A stretch of DNA of 52,932 nt from assembly GCA_030833145.1 (NCBI GenBank), contig JAURHT010000003.1:1-52932 (forward strand), given 5' to 3'. Positions 41,998 to 50,420 of the stretch are shown here, in pieces. The notes under the pieces were generated by a model that was not told the origin of the DNA, did not search any database, and saw nothing but the letters and a program-made list of their open reading frames with translations. The stretch is from Aquirufa sp. Lineage in GTDB: Bacteria > Bacteroidota > Bacteroidia > Cytophagales > Spirosomataceae. The position numbers and the translations under genes were made by a program. The first letter of the stretch is position 1. Every line of letters begins with the position of its first letter.

Positions 41998-43311
41998 ATG
42001 AGAAAAATTATCTTCCTTTTCGCTGTATTGTTCGTAGCAGCTTGTTCTAGCTCGAACAAAGACTACCAAAAAGCAGCTTCCAATCCTGAGTTTTTAATAC
42101 GTGCGGAAGTGATGTTAACCGAAAGTATCATTCACGATATTTTTGCTCCTCCCGTTTCATCTCGTATCTACATGTACGCTAGTATCGCCGGATATGAGGC
42201 AGCTATTCACGGAGAAAAAGGGTACAAATCATTAGTAGGTCAAATCAATGGTTTTGAGAAGGTCGCTCAACCAGAAAAAGGCAAGGAATATTGCTATCCA
42301 TTGGCTTCCACTCGTGCGTTTTTGACGATGGGGAAGAAGTTGACATTTGCGCAAGAATTATACGAAGAATTTGATCAGAAATTAGAAGAAGATTACAGAG
42401 CAACAGGTATTCCGGATGATGTGTATGAGCGTTCGATTGCCTTAGGTGATTCGATTGCGGAATCTGTGATGAAATATGCTGCAAAAGATAATTACAAACA
42501 AACGCGTGGTTTCCGTTTCACCGTGACGAATGATCCTGGAACTTGGACTCCTACTCCTCCTGCTTATATGGATGCAGTGGAACCATTCTGGACTAAAATT
42601 CGTCCCGTAGGACTTGATTCATCGGCTCAATTTCAGGCTCCAGTGCCATCTAAGTTTGATTTAACACCAGGAACTCCTTATTACAAAGAGGTGATGGAAT
42701 CCTACAATACAGTGAAAAATTTGACGGAAGAGCAACGTAATATTGCCAATTTCTGGGATTGCAATCCGTTCAAAATGAACATCACAGGTCACGCGATGTT
42801 TGCTACGAAGAAGATGTCCCCAGGTGGACACTGGATGGGGATTGTGGGACAAGTTTCTCGACAATTAAAGAAGTCACATGTTCAAGTGGCTGAGGCTTTT
42901 GTAATGACTTCGATGTCTATTTTTGATGGATTTATTTCGTGTTGGGATGAGAAATACCGTTCGATACGAATTCGTCCGGAGACGGTGATTAACAATAGTA
43001 TTGATAAGAAGTGGATACCGATTTTGCAGACTCCTCCGTTCCCAGAATATACGTCTGGACATAGTACTATTTCAAGTGCGGCTGCTACGGTATTGACGAA
43101 ATTATATGGGGATAATGTGGCCTTTAATGATTCTACCGAAATTCCATATGGCTTACCGCCGCGTAAATTTACCTCCTTTAAGCAAGCAGCAGATGAGGCA
43201 TCAATTAGTCGTTTGTATGGCGGGATTCACTTTCGCCCAGCTTTAGATCAAGGTGTGATCAATGGAGAAAAAGTGTCGAATTGGTTACTCGCTAAAGTGA
43301 AGACACATTAA
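41998..43311 (+). CDS. Vanadium-dependent haloperoxidase / PAP2 family lipoprotein
   Basis: This 437-residue protein begins MRKIIFLFAVLFVAACSSSN, a lipoprotein signal with lipobox VAAC. The C-terminal half shows all three elements of the vanadate/phosphate site: K-x6-RP in EKYRSIRIRPET, SGH in PEYTSGHSTISSA, and SR-x5-H in SRLYGGIHFRPA. This site is shared by vanadium haloperoxidases and PAP2 phosphatases; the all-helical region before it fits the haloperoxidase branch. It could oxidise halides or act as a phosphatase at the cell surface. The next gene (truncated haemoglobin) starts on its last base. Confidence 0.87.
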   Translation: MRKIIFLFAVLFVAACSSSNKDYQKAASNPEFLIRAEVMLTESIIHDIFAPPVSSRIYMYASIAGYEAAIHGEKGYKSLVGQINGFEKVAQPEKGKEYCYPLASTRAFLTMGKKLTFAQELYEEFDQKLEEDYRATGIPDDVYERSIALGDSIAESVMKYAAKDNYKQTRGFRFTVTNDPGTWTPTPPAYMDAVEPFWTKIRPVGLDSSAQFQAPVPSKFDLTPGTPYYKEVMESYNTVKNLTEEQRNIANFWDCNPFKMNITGHAMFATKKMSPGGHWMGIVGQVSRQLKKSHVQVAEAFVMTSMSIFDGFISCWDEKYRSIRIRPETVINNSIDKKWIPILQTPPFPEYTSGHSTISSAAATVLTKLYGDNVAFNDSTEIPYGLPPRKFTSFKQAADEASISRLYGGIHFRPALDQGVINGEKVSNWLLAKVKTH

Positions 43312-43700
43312 TGAAAAACGACATCACTTCTAAAGCGGATATTAAGACATTTGTCGATGCATTTTATGGTAAAATGCCCTCAGATGATTTAGTGGGAAAG
43401 GTTTTTATGGAAGTGATGCACGTGGATTTTTCGACGCATCTCCCTAAAATGTATGATTTCTGGGAGATGTTGTTGTTTCAGGGGACGTCCTATCAAGGGG
43501 CTCCCATGCGTCCTCACTTACAGATTAATCAGATTCATCCGATTACGCCCGCTCACTTCGAGCGTTGGCTTGAAATGTTTAGAGCGACTTTGAGGGATTT
43601 GTTTGAAGGACCTAAGACAGAAGAGGCGATTACCAAGGCAGAAAACATTGCTGCCACGTGGGCCTATAAATTGGATTATTTAACGAATCACCCTGCATAA
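43311..43700 (+). CDS. Group III truncated haemoglobin
   Basis: This 129-residue globin shows the group III pattern: KTFVDAFYGKMPSDDLVGKV at the start, KMYDFWEMLLFQGTSYQGAP in the middle and a distal block with HLQINQIHPITPAHFERWLE. Group III globins bind oxygen or NO with high affinity and are thought to act in NO/redox handling. Its ATG uses the last base of the haloperoxidase stop, so the two are probably translated together. Confidence 0.88.
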   Translation: MKNDITSKADIKTFVDAFYGKMPSDDLVGKVFMEVMHVDFSTHLPKMYDFWEMLLFQGTSYQGAPMRPHLQINQIHPITPAHFERWLEMFRATLRDLFEGPKTEEAITKAENIAATWAYKLDYLTNHPA

Positions 43701-43702
43701 AG

Positions 43703-44758
43703 ATGATTATATCAACCCCGGGCCGTATTTGTCTTTTTGGCGAACACCAAGATTATTTGGGATTGCCTGTGATTGCAGCCGCGATATCGAAACGCATTCA
43801 AATCGAGGGTGATTTTAGGGAGGATAACATCGTGCATTTTTCGTTGCCAGATGTGGGAGCAGAAGAAACATTCGAGTTAAATTATCCATTAGCCTACACA
43901 AAAGAACGCGACTATTTCAAAAGTGTGCTAAACGTATTGTACCGCAAAGGACATCGCTTAGATAAAGGTTTGGAATTAACGGTTAGCGGTAACATTCCCA
44001 TCAATTCCGGGACGTCTAGTTCTTCTGCCTTACTTGTTTCATGGGTTAACTTCTTAAACGAAATTTATGGTTTAGGGTATACGCAAAAGCAGGTTGGTGA
44101 AATCACCTATGAGGCAGAAGTGCTCGAGTTTTCAGAGCCAGGTGGTATGATGGACCAATATTCTACTGCCGTAGGGAATGTGATCTATTTAGCCTCTGTG
44201 CCTGAGATACATATTGAAACCTACGCTAGAGAGTTAGGAACTTTTGTGTTAGGGGATTCGGAAGAGCCTAAAGACACCCTGGGTATTTTGAGTCACGTGA
44301 AGTTTGGGATGTTAGGAGGGATGAAAAAAATCCAGGCGAAATACCCGAATTTTGATTTAGCGACTGAAAAAGATCCTGCGAAATACCGCGGCTTGTTGAC
44401 AGATGATGAATGGGTGCTTTTGCAATCGAATATCAGTGATCGTGATTTGTTATTGGAAGCAAAAGCGATGTTTGAAGGGAAAATCGCTTGGTCAGACGAA
44501 AAATTGGGTTCTTTATTAAACGAACATCAAGTAAATTTGCGGGAACACAAACGAATTTCCACGCCTAAGATTGACCGAATGTTGCGGGCGGCTTTGGATG
44601 CTGGGGCTTTGGGAGGAAAAATAAACGGTTCAGGCGGTGGCGGATGTATGTTTGCCTATGCACCCAATAACCCTGGAGAAGTGGTCGAGGCGATAGAGAA
44701 AGTGGGAGGGAAGGCCTATATAATTACAGTAGATAAAGGAACAACTAAAATAAGATGA
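43703..44758 (+). CDS. GHMP family sugar kinase (galactokinase-like)
   Basis: This 351-residue kinase has the galactokinase-type start TPGRICLFGEHQDYLG (GEH at 13-15), the ATP loop PINSGTSSSSAL (99-110), and the third GHMP motif GKINGSGGGGCMFAY near the end. The sugar-binding motif differs from classic GalK (GEHTDYN), so the substrate may not be galactose. It overlaps the nucleotidyltransferase gene by 4 bp, which suggests the two act in series: sugar to sugar-1-P to NDP-sugar. Fucose, galacturonate, arabinose or similar sugars are possible. Confidence 0.85.
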   Translation: MIISTPGRICLFGEHQDYLGLPVIAAAISKRIQIEGDFREDNIVHFSLPDVGAEETFELNYPLAYTKERDYFKSVLNVLYRKGHRLDKGLELTVSGNIPINSGTSSSSALLVSWVNFLNEIYGLGYTQKQVGEITYEAEVLEFSEPGGMMDQYSTAVGNVIYLASVPEIHIETYARELGTFVLGDSEEPKDTLGILSHVKFGMLGGMKKIQAKYPNFDLATEKDPAKYRGLLTDDEWVLLQSNISDRDLLLEAKAMFEGKIAWSDEKLGSLLNEHQVNLREHKRISTPKIDRMLRAALDAGALGGKINGSGGGGCMFAYAPNNPGEVVEAIEKVGGKAYIITVDKGTTKIR

Positions 44759-45624
44759 AGAAGAGATTATTGATTTTAGCGGGCGGTATGGCCTCTCGCA
44801 TGAAGAAAGCTTTAGCGGAAGAGAACAGTGATTTAGACCCGAAATTAGTGGCACAGGCGAATGCGGTGACCAAAGGGATGATCCAAGTAGGAAAGAATGG
44901 CAAAACGTTGATTGATTACCAATTATACAATGCGCACTTAGCGGGAATCGAAGAGGTGATGTTATTATTACATCCGACAGATAGTGTTTCGCAAGAATAT
45001 TGTGAGTCATTGATGGCCAAAGATGCGACTTGGGGGATGAAAATCGTTTTCGCTCGCCAACAAATTGCAGCAGATCGCGAAAAGCCAGCTGGAACGGCAG
45101 ATGCGGTGTATCAGGCTCTATCTCAGCACGCGGATTGGCAAATGGGTCGCGTGATTGTGTGTAATTCGGATAACTTGTATTCGGTGAATGCGTTGAAGAC
45201 GCTTTGGGCTTCTGAGGTTCCTCAAGCGTTAATTTCGTACCACCGTGATAGTTTATTATATCCAGAGGAGCGTATTTCGGCTTTTGCCTTGATTCGCACG
45301 GATGCGGAAGGCTATTTGTTAGAGATTATCGAGAAGCCTACTAAAGAACAGGCGGAAGAATTAATGGCGAAACAAGGCCGTTTAGGCGTGAGCATGAACG
45401 TGTTTGTGTTTGAGGCGAGTACGTTCTTGCCTTATTTGGCCAAAACACCATTCCACCCTGTCCGCAACGAAAAAGAATTGCCTACATCCGTGGTGATGTT
45501 CGGTGAAGGGGAGGGCAAAGGGTTCTTTGCGATTCCATTAGCGGAGAATGTGCCGGACTTAACTTCTAAAGAGGATATCCTAGTGATGCAGAAATATTTA
45601 GAGGAAACGTATGGCGATTTCTAA
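44755..45624 (+). CDS. Sugar-phosphate nucleotidyltransferase
   Basis: This 289-residue protein has the nucleotidyltransferase start LLILAGGMASRMKK (G10-K18), the loop REKPAGTADAVYQ (108-120) and the metal-binding CNSDNLY with Asp139. This is a GT-A-like fold that makes NDP-sugars from sugar-1-phosphates and NTP. It overlaps the GHMP kinase gene by an ATGA, the mark of translational coupling. The specific base and sugar cannot be read from sequence by eye. Confidence 0.85.
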   Translation: MKKRLLILAGGMASRMKKALAEENSDLDPKLVAQANAVTKGMIQVGKNGKTLIDYQLYNAHLAGIEEVMLLLHPTDSVSQEYCESLMAKDATWGMKIVFARQQIAADREKPAGTADAVYQALSQHADWQMGRVIVCNSDNLYSVNALKTLWASEVPQALISYHRDSLLYPEERISAFALIRTDAEGYLLEIIEKPTKEQAEELMAKQGRLGVSMNVFVFEASTFLPYLAKTPFHPVRNEKELPTSVVMFGEGEGKGFFAIPLAENVPDLTSKEDILVMQKYLEETYGDF

Positions 45625-45642
45625 ACCATAATGCTAAATTGT

Positions 45643-45662
45643 GAGTGAAAACCTATTCACTC
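45643..45662. promoter_or_regulatory. Inverted repeat directly before gntP start
   Basis: GAGTGAA (45643-45649) and TTCACTC (45656-45662) form a perfect 7-bp inverted repeat with a 6-base centre, ending one base before the ATG at 45664. As RNA it would place a hairpin over the ribosome-landing site; as DNA it could be an operator. Confidence 0.5.
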
Positions 45663-45663
45663 T

Positions 45664-46965
45664 ATGACTTTATTGATTGTAATTGCTAGTCTTGGCCTTT
45701 TAGTACTGTTAATCACGTACTGGAAGGTCAATTCGTTTATATCCTTTTTGCTCGTGAGTATTTTCGCGGGTGTATGTTTCGGTTTGCCGCTTCCTGATAT
45801 TGCCAAATCCATCCAAAAAGGACTGGGAGATACACTCGGATCTTTGGTCGTCATTCTTGTTTTAGGGGCGATGCTGGGTAAATTGGTGGCTGCTTCTGGA
45901 GCCGCGAAACAGATTTCAGGTACTTTAATTGACCTTTTCGGGCTTTCAAACATTACTTGGGGGCTGATGCTGACGGGTTTTGTGATTGGGATTCCCTTGT
46001 TCTATAATGTGGGATTTGTCTTGATGATCCCTTTGATTTTCTCTTTAGTACAGCAATATAAGATTCCACCGCTAATGGCTGGGGTACCTATGATGGCCTC
46101 CTTGTCCGTGGCGCATGGTTTTTTACCCCCGCATCCGTCTCCTGCTGCCTTAGTGGCGCAGTTTCACGCGAACATGGGAGAAACGTTGATGTTAGGAATG
46201 ATGGTCGCTATCCCGGCGATTGTTTTGGCGGGTCCTATTTTTGCCAAAACCTTAGCCCATCTTCCCGTCAAACCCTTAAAATCATTCGCAGCAGCCGAAG
46301 TGGATGAAACGAATCTGCCCAGTAAAACGGCTAGCTTCATTGCAGCACTTTTTCCGGTTTTCCTGTTAGTGGGCACCACCATCGCCGAAGTGCAATTACC
46401 TGATTCTCCGGTGGTGAAATTCATAGCCGATCCAGCGATGGTGATGTTAGTGGCCATTTTAGTGGCTACCTATATCTTAGGTATACGTAGAGGAAAGAAA
46501 ATCGAAGAGGTGATGAATGTGTATGGAGAGGCTGTGAAAGACGTGGCGATGATTCTATTGATTATTGCCGGTGCAGGAACCTTGAAAGAGATTCTATTGG
46601 TTTCTGGCGTCAGCAAAGAAATTGCGACCTACTTAGGTGGCTTACCTATACATCCCCTTGTTTTAGGCTGGATGATGGCGGCGATTATTCGTGTTTGCTT
46701 GGGTTCTGCCACGATTGCAGGCTTGACTGCAGCAGGGATGATTTATCCTTTAGTGGCTGCAGGTGGCGTAAACGCTAACTTAATGGTTTTGAGCATAGGT
46801 GCAGGTAGTCTGATGTTCTCTCATGTAAACGATACGGGCTTTTGGCTTTTTAAAGAATACTTCAACTTAACAGTCAAAGAAACCCTGCGATCTTGGTCCT
46901 TAATGGAGACAATCGTATCGATTAGTGGACTTGTAGGAGTGATGATTTTGAATCAGTTCTTGTAA
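45664..46965 (+). CDS. GntP family permease
   Basis: This 433-residue permease of the gluconate:H+ symporter family has about twelve predicted membrane segments. Family-typical stretches are VAHGFLPPHPSPAALVAQFH, LVVILVLGAMLGKLVAASGA and AGSLMFSHVNDTGFWLFKEY. GntP members import gluconate and related sugar acids or hydroxy acids. It lies 39 bp after the sugar kinase/nucleotidyltransferase pair on the same strand, with an inverted repeat in the gap. It may supply the compound used there, but a sugar acid would not fit every sugar kinase, so the link is tentative. Confidence 0.92.
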   Translation: MTLLIVIASLGLLVLLITYWKVNSFISFLLVSIFAGVCFGLPLPDIAKSIQKGLGDTLGSLVVILVLGAMLGKLVAASGAAKQISGTLIDLFGLSNITWGLMLTGFVIGIPLFYNVGFVLMIPLIFSLVQQYKIPPLMAGVPMMASLSVAHGFLPPHPSPAALVAQFHANMGETLMLGMMVAIPAIVLAGPIFAKTLAHLPVKPLKSFAAAEVDETNLPSKTASFIAALFPVFLLVGTTIAEVQLPDSPVVKFIADPAMVMLVAILVATYILGIRRGKKIEEVMNVYGEAVKDVAMILLIIAGAGTLKEILLVSGVSKEIATYLGGLPIHPLVLGWMMAAIIRVCLGSATIAGLTAAGMIYPLVAAGGVNANLMVLSIGAGSLMFSHVNDTGFWLFKEYFNLTVKETLRSWSLMETIVSISGLVGVMILNQFL

Positions 46966-47201
46966 TTGTACTATTGTATCAAAAAAATACAAAATTTATC
47001 ACCTTGTCGATAATTTGTATTTATCCAAATATTATACGCTTAATCAACTGTTTTTCAGTATAAATGATTGATTATTCTCATTTTGTTGCTTTATTATTAG
47101 CCATTTCTGATCTTTTTTTTGTTTGTTTATTAACATTTTGTTAATTTTCGAACGATTGATTTATTTATCAACAACTTTTTTCAACCCTAACTTAAATGTT
47201 C
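46966..47201. other. A/T-rich leader upstream of susC
   Basis: This 236-bp gap is very A/T-rich with no gene, tRNA or convincing -7 match. It contains TTGTAT/ATACAA (46974-46992), TTAACA-TTT-TGTTAA (47130-47144) and a TTGAT/ATCAA pair near 47155-47170. These could mark regulator sites or mRNA hairpins for the downstream susCD genes; I cannot decide. Confidence 0.4.
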
Positions 47202-50200
47202 ATGAAAAAAAATTTACTCATGACTTTTCTGTTTACTCTATTAACTGTTGCAAGTCTTTTTGCTCAGGATAAGAAAGTTTCAGGAAAGGTGACCTCAGCC
47301 GAGGACGGTTCTGGTCTTCCAGGTGTTACTGTTCAAATTAAAGGAACAGGCAAAGGAACTCAGTCAGATGTGAATGGTAACTATTCATTATCTGTACCAA
47401 GTTCAGCTACATTAGTTTTCTCTTTTGTAGGATTAAACCCACAATCTGTTGCAGTGGGAAGTCAATCAGTAATTAACGTGAAGTTAGCTACTGACTCTCG
47501 TCAACTTTCTGAAGTTGTTGTAACAGGTACGGGTACTGCGATCGATAAGCGTTCAACTGCTATCGATGTACAAGCCATTACGGCGAAAAACCTACCTTCT
47601 GTACCAGGTGCTTCCGTAGATCAAGCCTTAGTAGGTAAGATTGCCGGTGCTCAGATCTCTTCTGGGAATGGTATGCCAGGTCAACCAGTAAACATCGTTT
47701 TACGTGGTATTAACACGATTAACCGTGGTACTACTCCGATGATCTTATTAGATGGTATCGAATTAGGTTCCACTGATTTGAATTCAATCGACTTAAACGT
47801 GGTTGATAGAGTTGAGGTTATCCAAGGTGCTGCTGCAGCAACAATCTATGGTGCGCAAGGTGCGAATGGGGTAATTCAGTTATTCTCTAAAAAAGGTAAG
47901 TCGGGTAAAGTTAACGTTGATATTTCATCATCCGTTATCACTGGTACTCCTTTGAACGTGGGTAATGTACGTAAGGCAAACTTACATGGTTTCAAAACGA
48001 ATGCGAATAATGAAGTAATTGGTGGTTCAGGCCAACCTTTGGCATTAGATCCAGTGTACGGTTCTTATGGTGAAAACGTAATTTTCGCTTCAACGGATCC
48101 TACAGTATTGATCAATAAGCCATATGACAAAAACCTTCAGTATTACGATCACTTTAAAAACTTCTTTGTTCCTACAACGAACTATAACAATTCGTTAGCC
48201 ATTTCTGGAGGATCTGATAAAAGTGATTATGCTTTAACTTTATCTAACTCAGATAACGAAGGACCATTCAAAAACATTGGTGGTTTAAATCGTACAAACG
48301 TAACGTCTAACTTAGGTTTTGAATTAGCTAAAGGTTTGAAATTGCGTTCTATCACTCAATTAGTGTATACTAAGAACACAATCAATGACGCATCAGGTCG
48401 TTCAATTATCTACTCAGTATTTAACTCGCGTCCATTCGCTGATTATGAGTTCAAAGATAAAGATGGTAACTACCCAGTGTACTTTGGGGATGCGGTAGGT
48501 GTGAACGGTGCAAACCCTAACTTCGTAAATGCGTATACTCAATCTTTAATCAATACGGTTGATGTAAATCAAAGCTTGAACTTAAACTATGAAGTGAACA
48601 AGTTTTTGACATTAGATGCTAAGTATGGTATTAACTACCAAAACCAATCTGAGAAATATACCTATTTGAACCAGTCTGGTAATAAGAACGTAATGGATCA
48701 GCAATATTGGTATTCATACTATAATGGTAATGATGCGAATGGAGAGATTGTTAATTTCCAATCAACGAAGACATTCCAAAACCTATTAGCATCTGCTTAT
48801 TTCAAGACAGATTTTGAAAAGGATTTTGGTATTAACATTCCTCTACGTACTACTACGCAAGTAGCATTTGATTACAGAAATCGTTATAATACGGTTTATG
48901 GTTCATATGGTATCGGTTTACCTAACTACACTCCTTTCAACACCTCTCAAGCCGCTGAAACGAAAGTAGTGACAGATTATAGAACTCCGTTTATTACTTA
49001 CGGTTATTTAGCTACTCAACGTTTAGATTACGGAACTTATGGTGGTTTATCTGCTGGTTTCCGTACGGATTATTCGTCAGCTTTCGGTGCTGCGTCTACT
49101 CCACAAACGTTCCCTCGTGGTGATGCTTACTTACGTATCTCAGAATTAGGTATCTTCAAGAACTCTGCAATTAGCACAACATTAGAAGATTTCAAAATTC
49201 GTGCAGCCTATGGTGAAGCAGGTATTCAACCAAATGCTTTTGACCGTTATATCACGTTGAATACGGGTGTAATCGGTGGAGGAAATGCTTTCTTCTTCCC
49301 ATTAACACAATCTAACCCAGCGTTGAACGTAGAGATTTCTAAGGAATTAGAAATTGGTACGGATATCGGTTTGAACTTAGGTAAATCATCTCCATGGTTA
49401 AACAGTGTTAACTTCTCTGGTTCATACTGGAAGCGTTCTACTGATAATGCGATCTTTAACGTAGATGCTGCACCTTCATCTGGTGTAGGAACAGTAAAAG
49501 ATAACGCGTTCTCATTAGCTTCTAATGGTATCCAAGCTAGCTTAAATGCACAGATCTACAAAGATGCTGATTGGACTTGGAACTTTACAACGAACTTTGG
49601 AAAGCAAACTTCTGAAATCACAGCGGTTCGTGGTGGAGCTGAGGTAGTAGTTACATCTGCTGCTGGTTCAACTGGATACGTTTTACGTGCTGGCGAAAAA
49701 ATCGGTCAATTATATGGTTTCTTCGCTGTTCATAGTGTTGATGCTTTATTGCCGGATGGTACTCCTGCAATTCCAGAAGCGTCTCGTTCTTTATATGAAG
49801 TAGCTAGTAATGGATGGGTTGTTAAGAAGTCTACAAAGGCTCCTTATTTCTCTACAAAGCAATTTAGCTTTGGAGATCCTAATCCAGCGTTCAATGCATC
49901 ATTCATTAATGAATTGTCATACAAAGGAATCGTTACATTCAACTTACAAGTTGATTTAGTTCAAGGTGCTCACCTTTACAACCAAACGAAAGAATGGATG
50001 TACCGTGATGGTATTCACTCAGATTACCAACAACCTATCACAATTGGTGGTGTAGAAGGTGCTTGGTCAGCATTCTACCGTGGGGTATATGCAGAGGTTT
50101 CTCGTAACGGTACGAAGAACTACTTCTACGAAGATGCTTCATTCGCTCGTTTACGTAACTTATCTGTAGGTGTTGATTTAGTGAAAGCTCTAGGTATCAA

Positions 50201-50381
50201 AGGATTCCGTAAGTTACAATTAGTAGCTTCTGGACGTAACTTGTATACTTTAACGAACTACACGGGTATGGATCCTGAAATTTCTTCTGGTTCTAACAAC
50301 TCAGCTTGGGATCGTGGAACGGATCACAATACAATGCCGAACCAACGTGCATACCAAGTACAGTTGAACATTGGTTTCTAA
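47202..50381 (+). CDS. SusC/RagA family TonB-linked outer membrane protein
   Basis: This roughly 1059-residue receptor imports glycan or peptide fragments with its SusD partner. I start it at 47202 (MKKNLLMTFLFTLLTVASLF); ATG 47196 would add Met-Phe. After the signal peptide comes a CarboxypepD_reg domain (VSGKVTSAEDGSGLPGVTVQ), then the plug (VLRGINTINRGTTPMILLDG; VEVIQGAAAATIYGAQGANG) and a long barrel ending VQLNIGF. Codons are strongly biased (CGT, GGT, GTA, AAC), unlike most neighbours, as expected of a highly expressed surface protein. The susD gene follows after 39 bp. Confidence 0.95.
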   Translation: MKKNLLMTFLFTLLTVASLFAQDKKVSGKVTSAEDGSGLPGVTVQIKGTGKGTQSDVNGNYSLSVPSSATLVFSFVGLNPQSVAVGSQSVINVKLATDSRQLSEVVVTGTGTAIDKRSTAIDVQAITAKNLPSVPGASVDQALVGKIAGAQISSGNGMPGQPVNIVLRGINTINRGTTPMILLDGIELGSTDLNSIDLNVVDRVEVIQGAAAATIYGAQGANGVIQLFSKKGKSGKVNVDISSSVITGTPLNVGNVRKANLHGFKTNANNEVIGGSGQPLALDPVYGSYGENVIFASTDPTVLINKPYDKNLQYYDHFKNFFVPTTNYNNSLAISGGSDKSDYALTLSNSDNEGPFKNIGGLNRTNVTSNLGFELAKGLKLRSITQLVYTKNTINDASGRSIIYSVFNSRPFADYEFKDKDGNYPVYFGDAVGVNGANPNFVNAYTQSLINTVDVNQSLNLNYEVNKFLTLDAKYGINYQNQSEKYTYLNQSGNKNVMDQQYWYSYYNGNDANGEIVNFQSTKTFQNLLASAYFKTDFEKDFGINIPLRTTTQVAFDYRNRYNTVYGSYGIGLPNYTPFNTSQAAETKVVTDYRTPFITYGYLATQRLDYGTYGGLSAGFRTDYSSAFGAASTPQTFPRGDAYLRISELGIFKNSAISTTLEDFKIRAAYGEAGIQPNAFDRYITLNTGVIGGGNAFFFPLTQSNPALNVEISKELEIGTDIGLNLGKSSPWLNSVNFSGSYWKRSTDNAIFNVDAAPSSGVGTVKDNAFSLASNGIQASLNAQIYKDADWTWNFTTNFGKQTSEITAVRGGAEVVVTSAAGSTGYVLRAGEKIGQLYGFFAVHSVDALLPDGTPAIPEASRSLYEVASNGWVVKKSTKAPYFSTKQFSFGDPNPAFNASFINELSYKGIVTFNLQVDLVQGAHLYNQTKEWMYRDGIHSDYQQPITIGGVEGAWSAFYRGVYAEVSRNGTKNYFYEDASFARLRNLSVGVDLVKALGIKGFRKLQLVASGRNLYTLTNYTGMDPEISSGSNNSAWDRGTDHNTMPNQRAYQVQLNIGF

Positions 50382-50420
50382 TTTCAGAATAGAAAAAGGT
50401 ATTATTTAAATTCGAAAAAA

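Noticed and set aside
44630..45010. Open frame of 126 codons antisense to the kinase/nucleotidyltransferase junction
   Set aside because: It is a shadow across two coupled genes with good motifs.
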